Part shown: piece by piece, positions 8,831 through 16,829 of the stretch
Position numbering within the stretch: position 1 is the stretch's first letter
Layout: the number at the start of each line of letters is the position of its first letter
Assembly (NCBI RefSeq): GCF_002078015.1
Contig: NZ_LWBP01000195.1
Location: 29,052-93,051 of the forward strand
Direction of reading: 5' to 3'
Origin: Niastella populi
GTDB lineage: Bacteria > Bacteroidota > Bacteroidia > Chitinophagales > Chitinophagaceae
DNA length: 64,000 bases
Position numbers and translations under genes: made by a program
The notes under the pieces: model-generated
What the model saw: only the letters and a program-made list of their open reading frames with translations
What the model was told of the DNA's origin: nothing
The model's database searches: none

Positions 8831-9823
8831 ATGCAAAAAGTGGTAATACTGGTACCGAACGAATATGTAAACCTCAGCAGCGTAGCAGGCTCATATGAAA
8901 TACTAACCCGCGCCAATGACTACTGGCAACGGACAGGCAATGAATCAAAGATGGAAGTCATTGTGGCTGGGTTCACGCCGGAATTGCAACTCGATGCGGG
9001 TTTGTTCACCATCCATCCCGTACATATAAAAAACATCGATAAAGCCGACCTGGTGATCATTCCTTCCATTGCCAATAACGGTTTTGAAAGTATGATAGAA
9101 CAGAACCTGGAAATGGTCAGCTGGATCAAAGAACAGTATAACAAAGGTGCAGAAATAGCCAGCATTTGTTCTGGCGCCTTTTTACTGGCGGCAACGGGTT
9201 TGCTTGAAGGCAAAACCTGTTCTACCCACTGGAATGTGGCCGGTGATTTCAAAAGAATGTTCCCCAATATCAACCTGCACATCGATAAACTGATAGCCAG
9301 TGAACCGGGCATTTATACCAATGGTGGTGCATTCTCGTTTCTTAACCTGGTATTGTTCCTGGTTGAAAAATACTTCGACCGGCAAACGGCCATCTTCTGT
9401 TCAAAGATCTTCCAGATAGACATTGAAAGGTCATCACAATCGCCCTTCCTGATCTTCCAGATCCAGAAGAACCACGATGATGATGTGATTCGTGAAGCGC
9501 AAAACTTTATAGAAGAAAACCTTGGTGAAAAAATATCGTTTGAAGAACTGGCCGCCAAACTGGCCGTCAGCAGACGTAATTTCGACCGCCGTTTTATAAA
9601 GGCTACCGGTAATACCCCCGTGGAATACCTGCAACGTGTAAAAGTGGAAGTGGCAAAAAGGTCACTGGAAAGCGGTAAGAAAACTGTATTTGAAGTAATG
9701 AACGATGTTGGTTACACCGACGACAAAGCATTCCGCGAAGTGTTTAAAAAACTTACAGGCCTGTCGCCACTCGAGTACCGCGCCAAATATAATATGACCC
9801 ACGCTCCGGGAACGATTGCGTAA
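8831..9823 (+). CDS. GlxA-family transcriptional regulator (DJ-1/PfpI + AraC)
   Basis: A 330-residue regulator. Residues ~1-190 are a DJ-1/PfpI (class I glutamine amidotransferase-like) domain with the elbow ICSGAFLLAATGLLEGK, whose Cys is kept. Residues ~225-330 are an AraC-type double helix-turn-helix (ISFEELAAKLAVSRRNFDRRF...VFEVMNDVGYTDDKAFREVFKKLTGLSPLEYR). An earlier ATG at 8786 would add 15 residues, but a promoter-like box at 8808-8815 and the family start MQKVVILVP support 8831. It is divergent from the SRPBCC gene, its most likely target. The signal sensed by the DJ-1 domain is not known. Confidence 0.9.
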   Translation: MQKVVILVPNEYVNLSSVAGSYEILTRANDYWQRTGNESKMEVIVAGFTPELQLDAGLFTIHPVHIKNIDKADLVIIPSIANNGFESMIEQNLEMVSWIKEQYNKGAEIASICSGAFLLAATGLLEGKTCSTHWNVAGDFKRMFPNINLHIDKLIASEPGIYTNGGAFSFLNLVLFLVEKYFDRQTAIFCSKIFQIDIERSSQSPFLIFQIQKNHDDDVIREAQNFIEENLGEKISFEELAAKLAVSRRNFDRRFIKATGNTPVEYLQRVKVEVAKRSLESGKKTVFEVMNDVGYTDDKAFREVFKKLTGLSPLEYRAKYNMTHAPGTIA

Positions 9824-9994
9824 ATAAATTCTCTCCCGCTATCATGCAAACGAAAAAACGAAACTAACTTTAATAAGCCTGAAAGAAGATAATTACCCGG
9901 AACCTGTACATTTTATACCCTCTCCTAAAAGTACGTTCATCATCTATTTCTGCGATAGTTCTACCCTATCGACTACTGAGCTATTTATTGATGT

Positions 9995-10008
9995 TCAGAG
10001 CGCTCTGA
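9995..10008. promoter_or_regulatory. 14-bp perfect palindrome upstream of the pectate lyase
   Basis: TCAGAGCGCTCTGA lies 39 bases before the pectate lyase ATG, in an otherwise AT-rich leader. It has the size and symmetry of a dimeric repressor or activator site. No regulator that would bind it is adjacent, so this is a candidate operator only. Confidence 0.35.
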
Positions 10009-10047
10009 CATAACCATTTATCATTTATTTTTTAAACTATTGCCATC

Positions 10048-11064
10048 ATGAAAAAAACGATTCTGCCAATCGGTGCACTACTCGTATGCGCCACTATTTC
10101 CACCAGTGTATTAACTACGGGCTGCCAGAAAAATACAGGATCAAACCAACAGGATCCCGGTGTTTCTTCGAACGAAGACGTAAACACTGAATTTACAGTT
10201 GCAACTGCCAATGGTTTTGCGGCCGGCACCACGGGTGGTTCCAGTCCGATAACAGTTACCACAGCGGCAGCTTTCAGAACAGCAGCTGAATCGAGCAGCA
10301 GTCAACTCATTACAGTTTCCGGTAATCTCAACCTGGGATCGAGCCAGGTAAATGTAAAGTCGAATAAAACCATTATTGGCGCCAATTCAGGCTCAGGTAT
10401 TATTGGTTGCCTGCGGCTTTCGGGCGTAAGCAATGTAATTATTCAAAACCTTAATATCACCAATCCTTCGGGTGCGGGTACCGGAGATGGCATTGAAGTA
10501 TCGGGAAGTACAAGGGTATTTATTACCAAATGCCAGTTTACCGACTGTTCAGATGGAGAACTCGATATTGTGCGGGCCTCTGATCTGGTTACGGTTTCGT
10601 GGTGCCGGTTCCGGTATGCTTCGCAATCTTCGCACAAATATGTGAACCTCATTGGCAATGGCGACAACGCAACCGGCGACCGTGGTAAACTGCGTGTAAC
10701 CATGCACCATAACTGGTACGATGCGGGCTGCCAGGAAAGAATGCCACGCGTGCGTTTTGGCCAGGTACACTGCTACAATAATTATTATGCAGCATCGGGC
10801 AGTAACTATTGTGTTGGCGTTGGTAATGAAAGCCAGATCAGGGTGGAGAACTGTTATTTTCTGAACCAGAGCAATGCCTGGAAGAACTATAGCAGTTCAG
10901 GTGCGCAGGGAAGAATCAACTGGAACAGCGGTAACGTATTTAGCGGTACCACCATTCCAACATGGGCGCCCAATTCATCAGTTTTCGCGGTTCCTTATTC
11001 TTATTCAATGACCGCTGGCAGCGGCGTACCCAGCGCTGTAACCGGTAATGCCGGAAACAAGTAA
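10048..11064 (+). CDS. Pectate lyase (PL1-like) lipoprotein
   Basis: A 338-residue protein with an N-terminal lipobox (VLTTGCQKN). It reads as a right-handed parallel beta-helix of the PL1 pectate lyase kind: TIIGANSGSGIIGCLRLSGVSNVIIQNLNI, GDGIEVSGSTRVFITKCQFTDCSDGELDIVRASDLVTVSWCRF, the MHHNWYD...ERMPRVRFGQVHCYNNYY segment with the catalytic-arginine region, and an asparagine-rich end. It would cleave polygalacturonan by beta-elimination with calcium, at the cell surface or in the periplasm. It is transcribed alone, with a perfect palindrome before it (9995-10008) and a hairpin of the dispersed GTGTGGCAC family just after it (11077-11105). Confidence 0.92.
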   Translation: MKKTILPIGALLVCATISTSVLTTGCQKNTGSNQQDPGVSSNEDVNTEFTVATANGFAAGTTGGSSPITVTTAAAFRTAAESSSSQLITVSGNLNLGSSQVNVKSNKTIIGANSGSGIIGCLRLSGVSNVIIQNLNITNPSGAGTGDGIEVSGSTRVFITKCQFTDCSDGELDIVRASDLVTVSWCRFRYASQSSHKYVNLIGNGDNATGDRGKLRVTMHHNWYDAGCQERMPRVRFGQVHCYNNYYAASGSNYCVGVGNESQIRVENCYFLNQSNAWKNYSSSGAQGRINWNSGNVFSGTTIPTWAPNSSVFAVPYSYSMTAGSGVPSAVTGNAGNK

Positions 11065-11076
11065 TCAAAAGTTATA

Positions 11077-11105
11077 ATGTGCCACACTTTCCAGGTGTGG
11101 CACAT
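11077..11105. repeat. Dispersed GTGTGGCAC palindrome, copy 1 (terminator position)
   Basis: Perfect 11-bp arms ATGTGCCACAC / GTGTGGCACAT around a 7-nt loop, 12 bases after the pectate lyase stop. It could act as its transcript end. It belongs to the family described in the findings. Confidence 0.85.
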
Positions 11106-11208
11106 TTCGGTTATGCTACTGCTTTGTTTAACGCGAAACACAGGTCAATGCTCCCTGTTCTGCCATTTTTGCGTTAGGCGTTTTGCATTTGCGTTCCGCG
11201 TTCTGCGT

Positions 11209-12663
11209 CTACTGCACGATCTGCCATTGCTGGTTGCGGCCGCCATTGTAGGGCCACTGGATCGCTGAGGCGCCGTTGGTGGTAGAACCGCCATTGATAT
11301 CGAGCGATTGCCCGCTGTTGCGGTTGGTTATTTCAAAATAGCCAAAACCCATATCCACAATACGCCACTGCTGGTTGTTGCCGCCGCTATAATCCCATTG
11401 AATGATACCGGTGCCGGCAGTAGTGGAACCGCCGTTCACATCCAGCGCCTTATTGCTATTGCGGTTTATGATGCTGTAATAGCCATTGCCCAAACTGGTT
11501 ATTTTCCATTGCTGGTTATTGCCGCCCCAGTAATCCCATTGCACTATAGCGCCGCCATTGGCAGTGGAAGAGCCATTCACATCGAGCGCTTTATTGCTTT
11601 GCCGGCATACAATGCGATACCAGGCCGAACTGTTAAAACTTCCCTGCGGAAAACTAACCGGAGTATTACCCCATCCATATTGCAGCCGGGTCAATCCGGA
11701 GGTATTGTTGGTCGTTAATGTAGAACCATTCAGGGTAAGCAAGCTATAGGTGTCGCCATTGCGCAAACCGGGCCAGTAAACGCAACCCATTGAGCGGGCC
11801 AGTATGCCCTGCGTCATTCCCTGAAAATAAGCGATCTCGCGGTCGCTCCCCGGGGCGCCGAGGTAGTTCTTACCCGTAGTCATGGGAATTCCGAATTCGG
11901 TTACAATGGTGCGGTCGGGATAGTTGATGGATTGTATGGCTGCCACCCAGTCGCCGACGGTTGTTTTGTTGTTATCGAACCAGGTATAGTTGTGGTAAGA
12001 AAGCAAACAACCGCTCAACCGGCTATCGGCCCCTACTACATTTACGTTCTGCGCGTATCCCTGTCCGTCGAGAATAATGCGGCCGCGCGGAACAGAAGGA
12101 TAATTACTCAGAAAGGTTGCATACAAATTATTGAGATCGTTGGCACTATACCCATGCGGTTCGTTGAAGGGTTCAAAATAAATGCGGCTGTTGGTGCCAT
12201 ATTTACTGATAATGGCCTGCCACATATTCCAGAACTGCGTGGTATTATCTATCAGTCCGTTACGCGAACTGGCGCTCTCCCAATATGCGAGGATCACATT
12301 CATTCCCCTGCTGGCAGCCAAATCGATAGCGCCCGTATAGGCATTCCAGTACGATTGGGAAACTGTAGCCGGGTTCACCGGCAGCCGCACCGTATTGGCG
12401 CCACGGTTCTGAAACGCGGTAAGAACAGGCCCCGATTTCGTTTGAACGCCGGCATAGCTGTCGGAAGCGGAAAGTCCGCTCACGATCACCAGATCGTCTT
12501 TAAAGTTATCGGCCGGGTCGGCCCAGTTCACTCCTTTGAAATTATTGGTAGCGTTTACGGTTACGGGCAACCGGTTGTCAGGCGCAGGCGTTTCTTCCCG
12601 TACAGGCGTTTTTGAACAGGCTGCTACCATTACAGGGAGCAGACAAATAAACAGTTTTTTCAT
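11209..12663 (-). CDS. GH5-family glycosidase lipoprotein with ricin-type lectin domain
   Basis: A 484-residue lipoprotein (lipobox VMVAACSK). Residues ~40-330 form a GH5 (clan A) barrel, with the acid/base in FEPFNEPHG (E168) and the nucleophile in IVTEFGIP (E256). Residues ~345-484 form a ricin-type beta-trefoil with three Q-x-W repeats (NNQQWKI, NNQQWRI, RNQQWQI). GH5 enzymes cut beta-1,4 glucans, mannans or similar backbones, and the lectin domain should hold the enzyme on plant cell-wall polysaccharide. It is convergent with the pectate lyase and separated from it by the palindrome at 11077. The exact GH5 subfamily cannot be named from sequence reading alone. Confidence 0.9.
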   Translation of the reverse strand: MKKLFICLLPVMVAACSKTPVREETPAPDNRLPVTVNATNNFKGVNWADPADNFKDDLVIVSGLSASDSYAGVQTKSGPVLTAFQNRGANTVRLPVNPATVSQSYWNAYTGAIDLAASRGMNVILAYWESASSRNGLIDNTTQFWNMWQAIISKYGTNSRIYFEPFNEPHGYSANDLNNLYATFLSNYPSVPRGRIILDGQGYAQNVNVVGADSRLSGCLLSYHNYTWFDNNKTTVGDWVAAIQSINYPDRTIVTEFGIPMTTGKNYLGAPGSDREIAYFQGMTQGILARSMGCVYWPGLRNGDTYSLLTLNGSTLTTNNTSGLTRLQYGWGNTPVSFPQGSFNSSAWYRIVCRQSNKALDVNGSSTANGGAIVQWDYWGGNNQQWKITSLGNGYYSIINRNSNKALDVNGGSTTAGTGIIQWDYSGGNNQQWRIVDMGFGYFEITNRNSGQSLDINGGSTTNGASAIQWPYNGGRNQQWQIVQ

Positions 12664-13047
12664 TGCAATCGTTTTTTAGATGAAGGTTAACCAGGCACCG
12701 GTTGCCGGTTACCGGTCCGTACCCGGGACTTTCGAATTACAGGCAACAGGCAACAGGTTTCAGGTTCCCTGCTTCATGGCCAGTGCATCGAAAATGTTAA
12801 ATGATTCCGCAGTTAAAATTAAATACACTACAGTAGCTGACGAGGGGGATAAATTCTTAAAATAAGGGGGAGGAATTCAATGGGCAATAGGCAATAAGTT
12901 AGCGAATTACAGGAATGCCGAAATATCGGCAATCCCTGCCAATTGCACATTGCCAGTTATATTGACGTTCTGAACAAAGCAATTTGACGTTTTAAACAAA
13001 ATACCGTTTTGCCATAGCGGGTAGCTTTGTATTGTAAATTTTAAACA
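12664..13047. other. Intergenic gap with short inverted repeats
   Basis: 384 bases between the GH5 and SDR starts. It holds a CACCGGTTGCCGGTTACCGGT run (about 12696-12716), a CAACAGGCAACAGG repeat, a perfect 6-bp stem TGCCGA/TCGGCA with a 4-nt loop (12916-12931), and the SDR promoter. I see no gene. Confidence 0.5.
13022..13029 (+). promoter_or_regulatory. -7 box (TAGCTTTG) of the SDR gene
   Basis: An exact TAnnTTTG match 18 bases before the ATG at 13048. Confidence 0.5.
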
Positions 13048-14070
13048 ATGAAAAATACAAACAACAACAACGGCACCCTGCAGCATCCCCTTCCATCAGG
13101 ATTTAATGCAACTTCAACAGTTCATGATGTTATAAAAGGAACCGACCTCAGCGGTAAAACGGCCATCGTTACCGGCGGTTATGCCGGTATCGGTTTGGAA
13201 ACAGTAAAGACTTTCGTTGCCGCAGGCGCTATAGTGATTGTGCCTGCCCGTGATACGAAAAAGGCGGCAGCCAATTTACAGGGCCTGCCCCATGTAACTA
13301 TTGAAAAAATGGACCTGATGGACCCGGTCTCCATCGATCAGTTTGCACAAAAATTCCTTGCGTTACATGACGAATTACATATACTGGTAAATAACGCCGG
13401 TATCATGTGGGTGCCCCTGCAGCGCGATAAACGGGGTTATGAATCGCAGCTTGCTACCAATCACCTCGGGCATTTTCAGTTAACCGCCCAGCTTTGGCCG
13501 GCATTAAAGAAAGCCGGCAGCGCCAGGGTCATCAATGTATCGTCCTTCGGGCACCAGATGGCGCCATTCAATTTCGAAGATCCAAATTTCGTTAACCGCC
13601 CATATGAAACCCTGCAAGGATACGGACAATCGAAAACAGCCAATAACCTGTTCACGGTTGAGCTCGACAAACGAGGAAAAGCATTCGGGGTTCGTGCTTA
13701 TGCCGTTCATCCGGGTTCAGTGATCGGTACCGATCTTGGCCGTGTAGCGCCTATCGCTTTATTTCAGCAAATGGGCACCCATGATGAAAACGGGAATCTT
13801 AAACCAGAGGTAGCCGCTACACTTAAAAATGTAGAACAGGGCGCAGCAACAACCGTATGGTGTGCAACCAGTGTGCAATTACAAAATATCGGCGGCGTTT
13901 ATTGCGAAAATGCCGACATAGCCGATGTGGATGCAGGGAATATAGCGCACAACTACGACGACCCTTCAACGCTGCACGGCGTACAGCCCTACTCTATCGA
14001 TGCTGCAAATGCAGCGCGGTTGTGGACTTTAAGCGAAGAAATGACAGGCGTATCATTCCCGGTCAATTAA
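13048..14070 (+). CDS. Short-chain dehydrogenase/reductase (SDR)
   Basis: A 340-residue cytosolic oxidoreductase of the classical/extended SDR type. The nucleotide-binding glycine motif is TGGYAGIG, with NNAG further on and the catalytic Tyr/Lys in YGQSKTAN; the serine lies in NVSSFG. It should reduce or oxidise a small carbonyl or alcohol with NAD(P)(H). Proteins of this kind are often annotated as retinol-dehydrogenase-like oxidoreductases, but the substrate is unknown. It has its own -7 box (13022-13029) and a tight hairpin after it (14125-14145), followed by an AraC-type regulator on the same strand that may control it. Confidence 0.88.
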   Translation: MKNTNNNNGTLQHPLPSGFNATSTVHDVIKGTDLSGKTAIVTGGYAGIGLETVKTFVAAGAIVIVPARDTKKAAANLQGLPHVTIEKMDLMDPVSIDQFAQKFLALHDELHILVNNAGIMWVPLQRDKRGYESQLATNHLGHFQLTAQLWPALKKAGSARVINVSSFGHQMAPFNFEDPNFVNRPYETLQGYGQSKTANNLFTVELDKRGKAFGVRAYAVHPGSVIGTDLGRVAPIALFQQMGTHDENGNLKPEVAATLKNVEQGAATTVWCATSVQLQNIGGVYCENADIADVDAGNIAHNYDDPSTLHGVQPYSIDAANAARLWTLSEEMTGVSFPVN

Positions 14071-14124
14071 AACCGGGGAATACAAAGCTTTCAGCGTCCT
14101 GCGTTAAGCGTTCGATGCCGGAAC

Positions 14125-14145
14125 AAGCCGAAACCTTTTCGGCTT
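14125..14145 (+). terminator. Terminator after the SDR gene
   Basis: A compact hairpin AAGCCGAAA cc TTTTCGGCTT with a T-rich tail, between the SDR stop (14070) and the AraC start (14176). Confidence 0.65.
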
Positions 14146-14175
14146 TATCTTATTTTGTACATTTACCCATCACAA

Positions 14176-14985
14176 ATGGAATTCGAAACCAAATATATCA
14201 GTGCGCATATTAAACTGAGTGAATTCAAAGGAAAAAGCTTCAAAACAGAAGTGGTGTTTGAACATCACATGCTTATCTGGTTTATTTCCGGCGAAACAAA
14301 GATCGTTCAGGCCGACGACTCTCATATCTTTACGGCAGGCGATATCTTTCTTATTCCCCGCAATAAGATCACAACCGTTATCAGTCAGCCGTCAAACGGA
14401 TTGCCGCATAAGGCCGTGGCAATGCATCTTACTACGGAGAAATTAAAGGATTTCTATTCACGGCACAAAGCCATTGGCAGAACGAAACCACTGGAAACGA
14501 TCCGCATTTTCAGCAACCATCCATTACTGGAAAGTTGTATGGCCTCGCTGATCCCTTATTTCGATCTCGGGCATGACCTGCCATCCGATCTGGCCGGTAT
14601 CAAAATAGATGAAGCCATCAGTATCTTACGCGCCATCGATAACACTATGGACGGATTACTGGCCAATTTTGAAGAGCCGGGTAAACTGGACCTCTCCGAT
14701 TTTATGGAACGTCACTTTATGTTCAATATGACGCTCGACAGGTTCAGTTATCTCACCGGCCGCAGTCTGGCCACTTTCAGAAGGGATTTTAAAAAGATCT
14801 ATAATACCACCCCTCAGAAATGGCTTACCGAAAAAAGGCTGAATCTGGCGCATTACCAGATCAAGGAAAAGCAACGAAAACCAAATGATGTTTATATAGA
14901 AACAGGTTTCGAGAACCTTTCGCACTTTTCGTACGCCTTTAAAAGTTTTTTCGGGTATCCGCCCAATGCGTTGTTGGGTAAATGA
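14176..14985 (+). CDS. AraC-family transcriptional regulator
   Basis: A 269-residue protein with an N-terminal cupin-like sensing domain (LIWFISGETKIV...FTAGDIFLIPRN) and a C-terminal AraC double helix-turn-helix (RFSYLTGRSLATFRRDFKKIYNTTPQKWLTEKRLNLA...VYIETGFENLSHFSYAFKSFFGYPPNALL). An ATG at 14155 would add seven residues; 14176 (MEFETKYIS) is preferred because it gives the usual family start. It follows the SDR gene after a terminator and probably has its own promoter. The effector is unknown; the SDR or the aldo/keto reductase next door are the natural candidate targets. Confidence 0.87.
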   Translation: MEFETKYISAHIKLSEFKGKSFKTEVVFEHHMLIWFISGETKIVQADDSHIFTAGDIFLIPRNKITTVISQPSNGLPHKAVAMHLTTEKLKDFYSRHKAIGRTKPLETIRIFSNHPLLESCMASLIPYFDLGHDLPSDLAGIKIDEAISILRAIDNTMDGLLANFEEPGKLDLSDFMERHFMFNMTLDRFSYLTGRSLATFRRDFKKIYNTTPQKWLTEKRLNLAHYQIKEKQRKPNDVYIETGFENLSHFSYAFKSFFGYPPNALLGK

Positions 14986-15105
14986 TCGTTTTTCAGTTCA
15001 AAGTTCATAGTTCACTGTTTATAGTTCCTTCGATCGAAACTCATAAATATTTGCGGCTTCGCTTCAGGTGTATTTGCCTTCTGCTTTTGGCATTATGCTG
15101 CCATA

Positions 15106-16122
15106 TTATACAGTAGTTACCATAGCAGTGATCATTCCGCGCTTTTGGAGTTCCGCCCAAAAACCGGCAGGCATGGGAATGGTAGCCATATCAACATTTC
15201 CTTTTACTTTTTGCGGTCGGCTGGTGCTCAATGCGATACTGGTAACACCGGGTGCATTAATTCCAAATTGAATACATGCATGAGCCGGTTCTACACCAAA
15301 CTGCGCGCAAATGGCATTAAAATCTTTCCGCCATTGCAGCAGGGCGTCGTGCTGGGGATTACCGGCCTGTACCGGTTTATAATTGTAAAAATCGCCGCCG
15401 GTTAAAAAGCCGCCGTTGAACACCGCGGAGTTGATGATAAGCGTGCCCTTTTCCTTTAACTGCTGCATGTATTGTAACAGATCGGCCGGGTGCGAATGCA
15501 GCGTCATGCTATTGGCGATCATTACCCAGTCGAGCGGAACTACATCGGTGATCTCTTTTATTACGGTCCAGCTTTTGGCGCCAACACCAACCGCCTTTAC
15601 TTTCCCATTTGCTTTCAGTTCGAACAAAGCGCGATATGCATCTTTAATATTTTCAAACCGTTTTGCGCGGTCGGAACGATCCCCTGCAGCTGCCAGGTAT
15701 TCATCGGGGTCGTGCACCGATACCAGGTGTGCATGGTACCCGTTCAACAATTCGTTGCCCTGCTCATAACATTGCAAAATACCTTCATAGCTGATGCGCT
15801 GCTCCGCGTCGTATTTAATATCTTTCCATACGCCGGGCTCAAACGTTGGCTCAGCGCCGGTGAGCGGAATACGATACCAGCCCAGTTTGTTGCTGATCAG
15901 CACATCGCCGGGCTTTACCTGCAGCTGGCGTAAACAATTACCCAATGACTCGAGCGACTGGCCGGCGCCATATTTTCCGGCGCTGTCGAATACGGCGGGT
16001 TTGGCGCTATGTTTTATACATTCACTAACGATAGCACATTTATCGGCCTCGGGCAGGGCAACATACAGGTTTCCCAAACCGCTGGTGCCAAATACGACTT
16101 TTGGCAATGTAATTTCACTCAT
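15106..16122 (-). CDS. Aldo/keto reductase (D-threo-aldose / L-fucose dehydrogenase-like)
   Basis: A 338-residue cytosolic (beta/alpha)8 NAD(P)-dependent reductase. Visible features are the opening LPKVVFGTSGLGNLY, the D-x-A-x-x-Y site (FDSAGKYGAGQSLESLG), the lysine in LISNKLGWYR and the histidine region HLVSVHDPDEYLAAAG. The pattern is closest to aldo/keto reductases annotated as D-threo-aldose 1-dehydrogenases (L-fucose/D-arabinose oxidation). An ATG at 16155 exists, but MSEITLPKVVFG at 16122 is the family start. It has no operon partner. A role in deoxy-sugar catabolism fits the plant-polysaccharide setting but is an inference. Confidence 0.87.
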   Translation of the reverse strand: MSEITLPKVVFGTSGLGNLYVALPEADKCAIVSECIKHSAKPAVFDSAGKYGAGQSLESLGNCLRQLQVKPGDVLISNKLGWYRIPLTGAEPTFEPGVWKDIKYDAEQRISYEGILQCYEQGNELLNGYHAHLVSVHDPDEYLAAAGDRSDRAKRFENIKDAYRALFELKANGKVKAVGVGAKSWTVIKEITDVVPLDWVMIANSMTLHSHPADLLQYMQQLKEKGTLIINSAVFNGGFLTGGDFYNYKPVQAGNPQHDALLQWRKDFNAICAQFGVEPAHACIQFGINAPGVTSIALSTSRPQKVKGNVDMATIPMPAGFWAELQKRGMITAMVTTV

Positions 16123-16247
16123 CAGATAGATTTTATTTTCCCAATGGGCGTACAAGATATCATCTTTGCCTGTAATGGCAAACAGACAACATACTTATAC
16201 TATGTAAGATTTTAACTAAATTGCGTCATTAAAATCACGAGAGCCGC

Positions 16248-16697
16248 TTGATCAAAAACTTCTTTTTAGCAGACGATGACCGGGATGACACAGACCTCTT
16301 CGGTGAGGCGCTGAGAAAGATTGACAATCGCATTGTTTTCCGTTCCGCTGCAAATGGCAAGGAGCTTATCGAACAACTACACACTGCGAAAGAAAAGCCC
16401 GAGATCATTTTTCTTGACATCAACATGCCCGAACTTGACGGTTGGGAAAGCCTGAAGACATTAAAAAGAAATGAAAATTTGCGGGAAATTCCCGTTGTGA
16501 TGTATTCTACCTCGGCCGCTTTCATCGATGGCAACAGGGCCATTAAAGAAGGGGCCGTTTGTTATCTTGAAAAGCCATTCAGCTTTGTTAAATTGAAAGA
16601 TTTCCTGCAGGAGCTTACCCATTCCTCCAAAGACGAATTGATTGAAACACTTAAATTGATCGAAGCCTCGAAAAAACACAACATTGTTGTTGCCTGA
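16248..16697 (+). CDS. Single-domain response regulator (CheY/Rcp1-like)
   Basis: A 149-residue lone receiver domain. The acidic pocket is LADDDRDD, the phospho-acceptor is in IIFLDINMPELDGWE, followed by VMYSTSA and the lysine in YLEKPFSF. The frame opens with TTG at 16248, and no ATG fits the family start (MIKNFFLADDD), so a TTG start is likely. There is no output domain, so it would pass phosphate to another protein, or be served by the PAS-PAS kinase that starts 132 bases downstream on the same strand. Confidence 0.88.
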   Translation: MIKNFFLADDDRDDTDLFGEALRKIDNRIVFRSAANGKELIEQLHTAKEKPEIIFLDINMPELDGWESLKTLKRNENLREIPVVMYSTSAAFIDGNRAIKEGAVCYLEKPFSFVKLKDFLQELTHSSKDELIETLKLIEASKKHNIVVA

Positions 16698-16829
16698 GCC
16701 GGCTGGCATGATTTTTTATACTAATGATCATTACGTTTTTCCATAATAGTATTTTGCCCAAATGGGTCGTTACATTCCAGAAGTTGATTTACCTCCTGCG
16801 CTATATTTAGAACCAAACCAGGACGAACC

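Noticed and set aside
12680..12865. A 61-residue frame after the GH5 start
   Set aside because: It is composed of simple repeats (CACCGGTTGCCGGTT, CAACAGGCAACAGG) and has no protein-like pattern.
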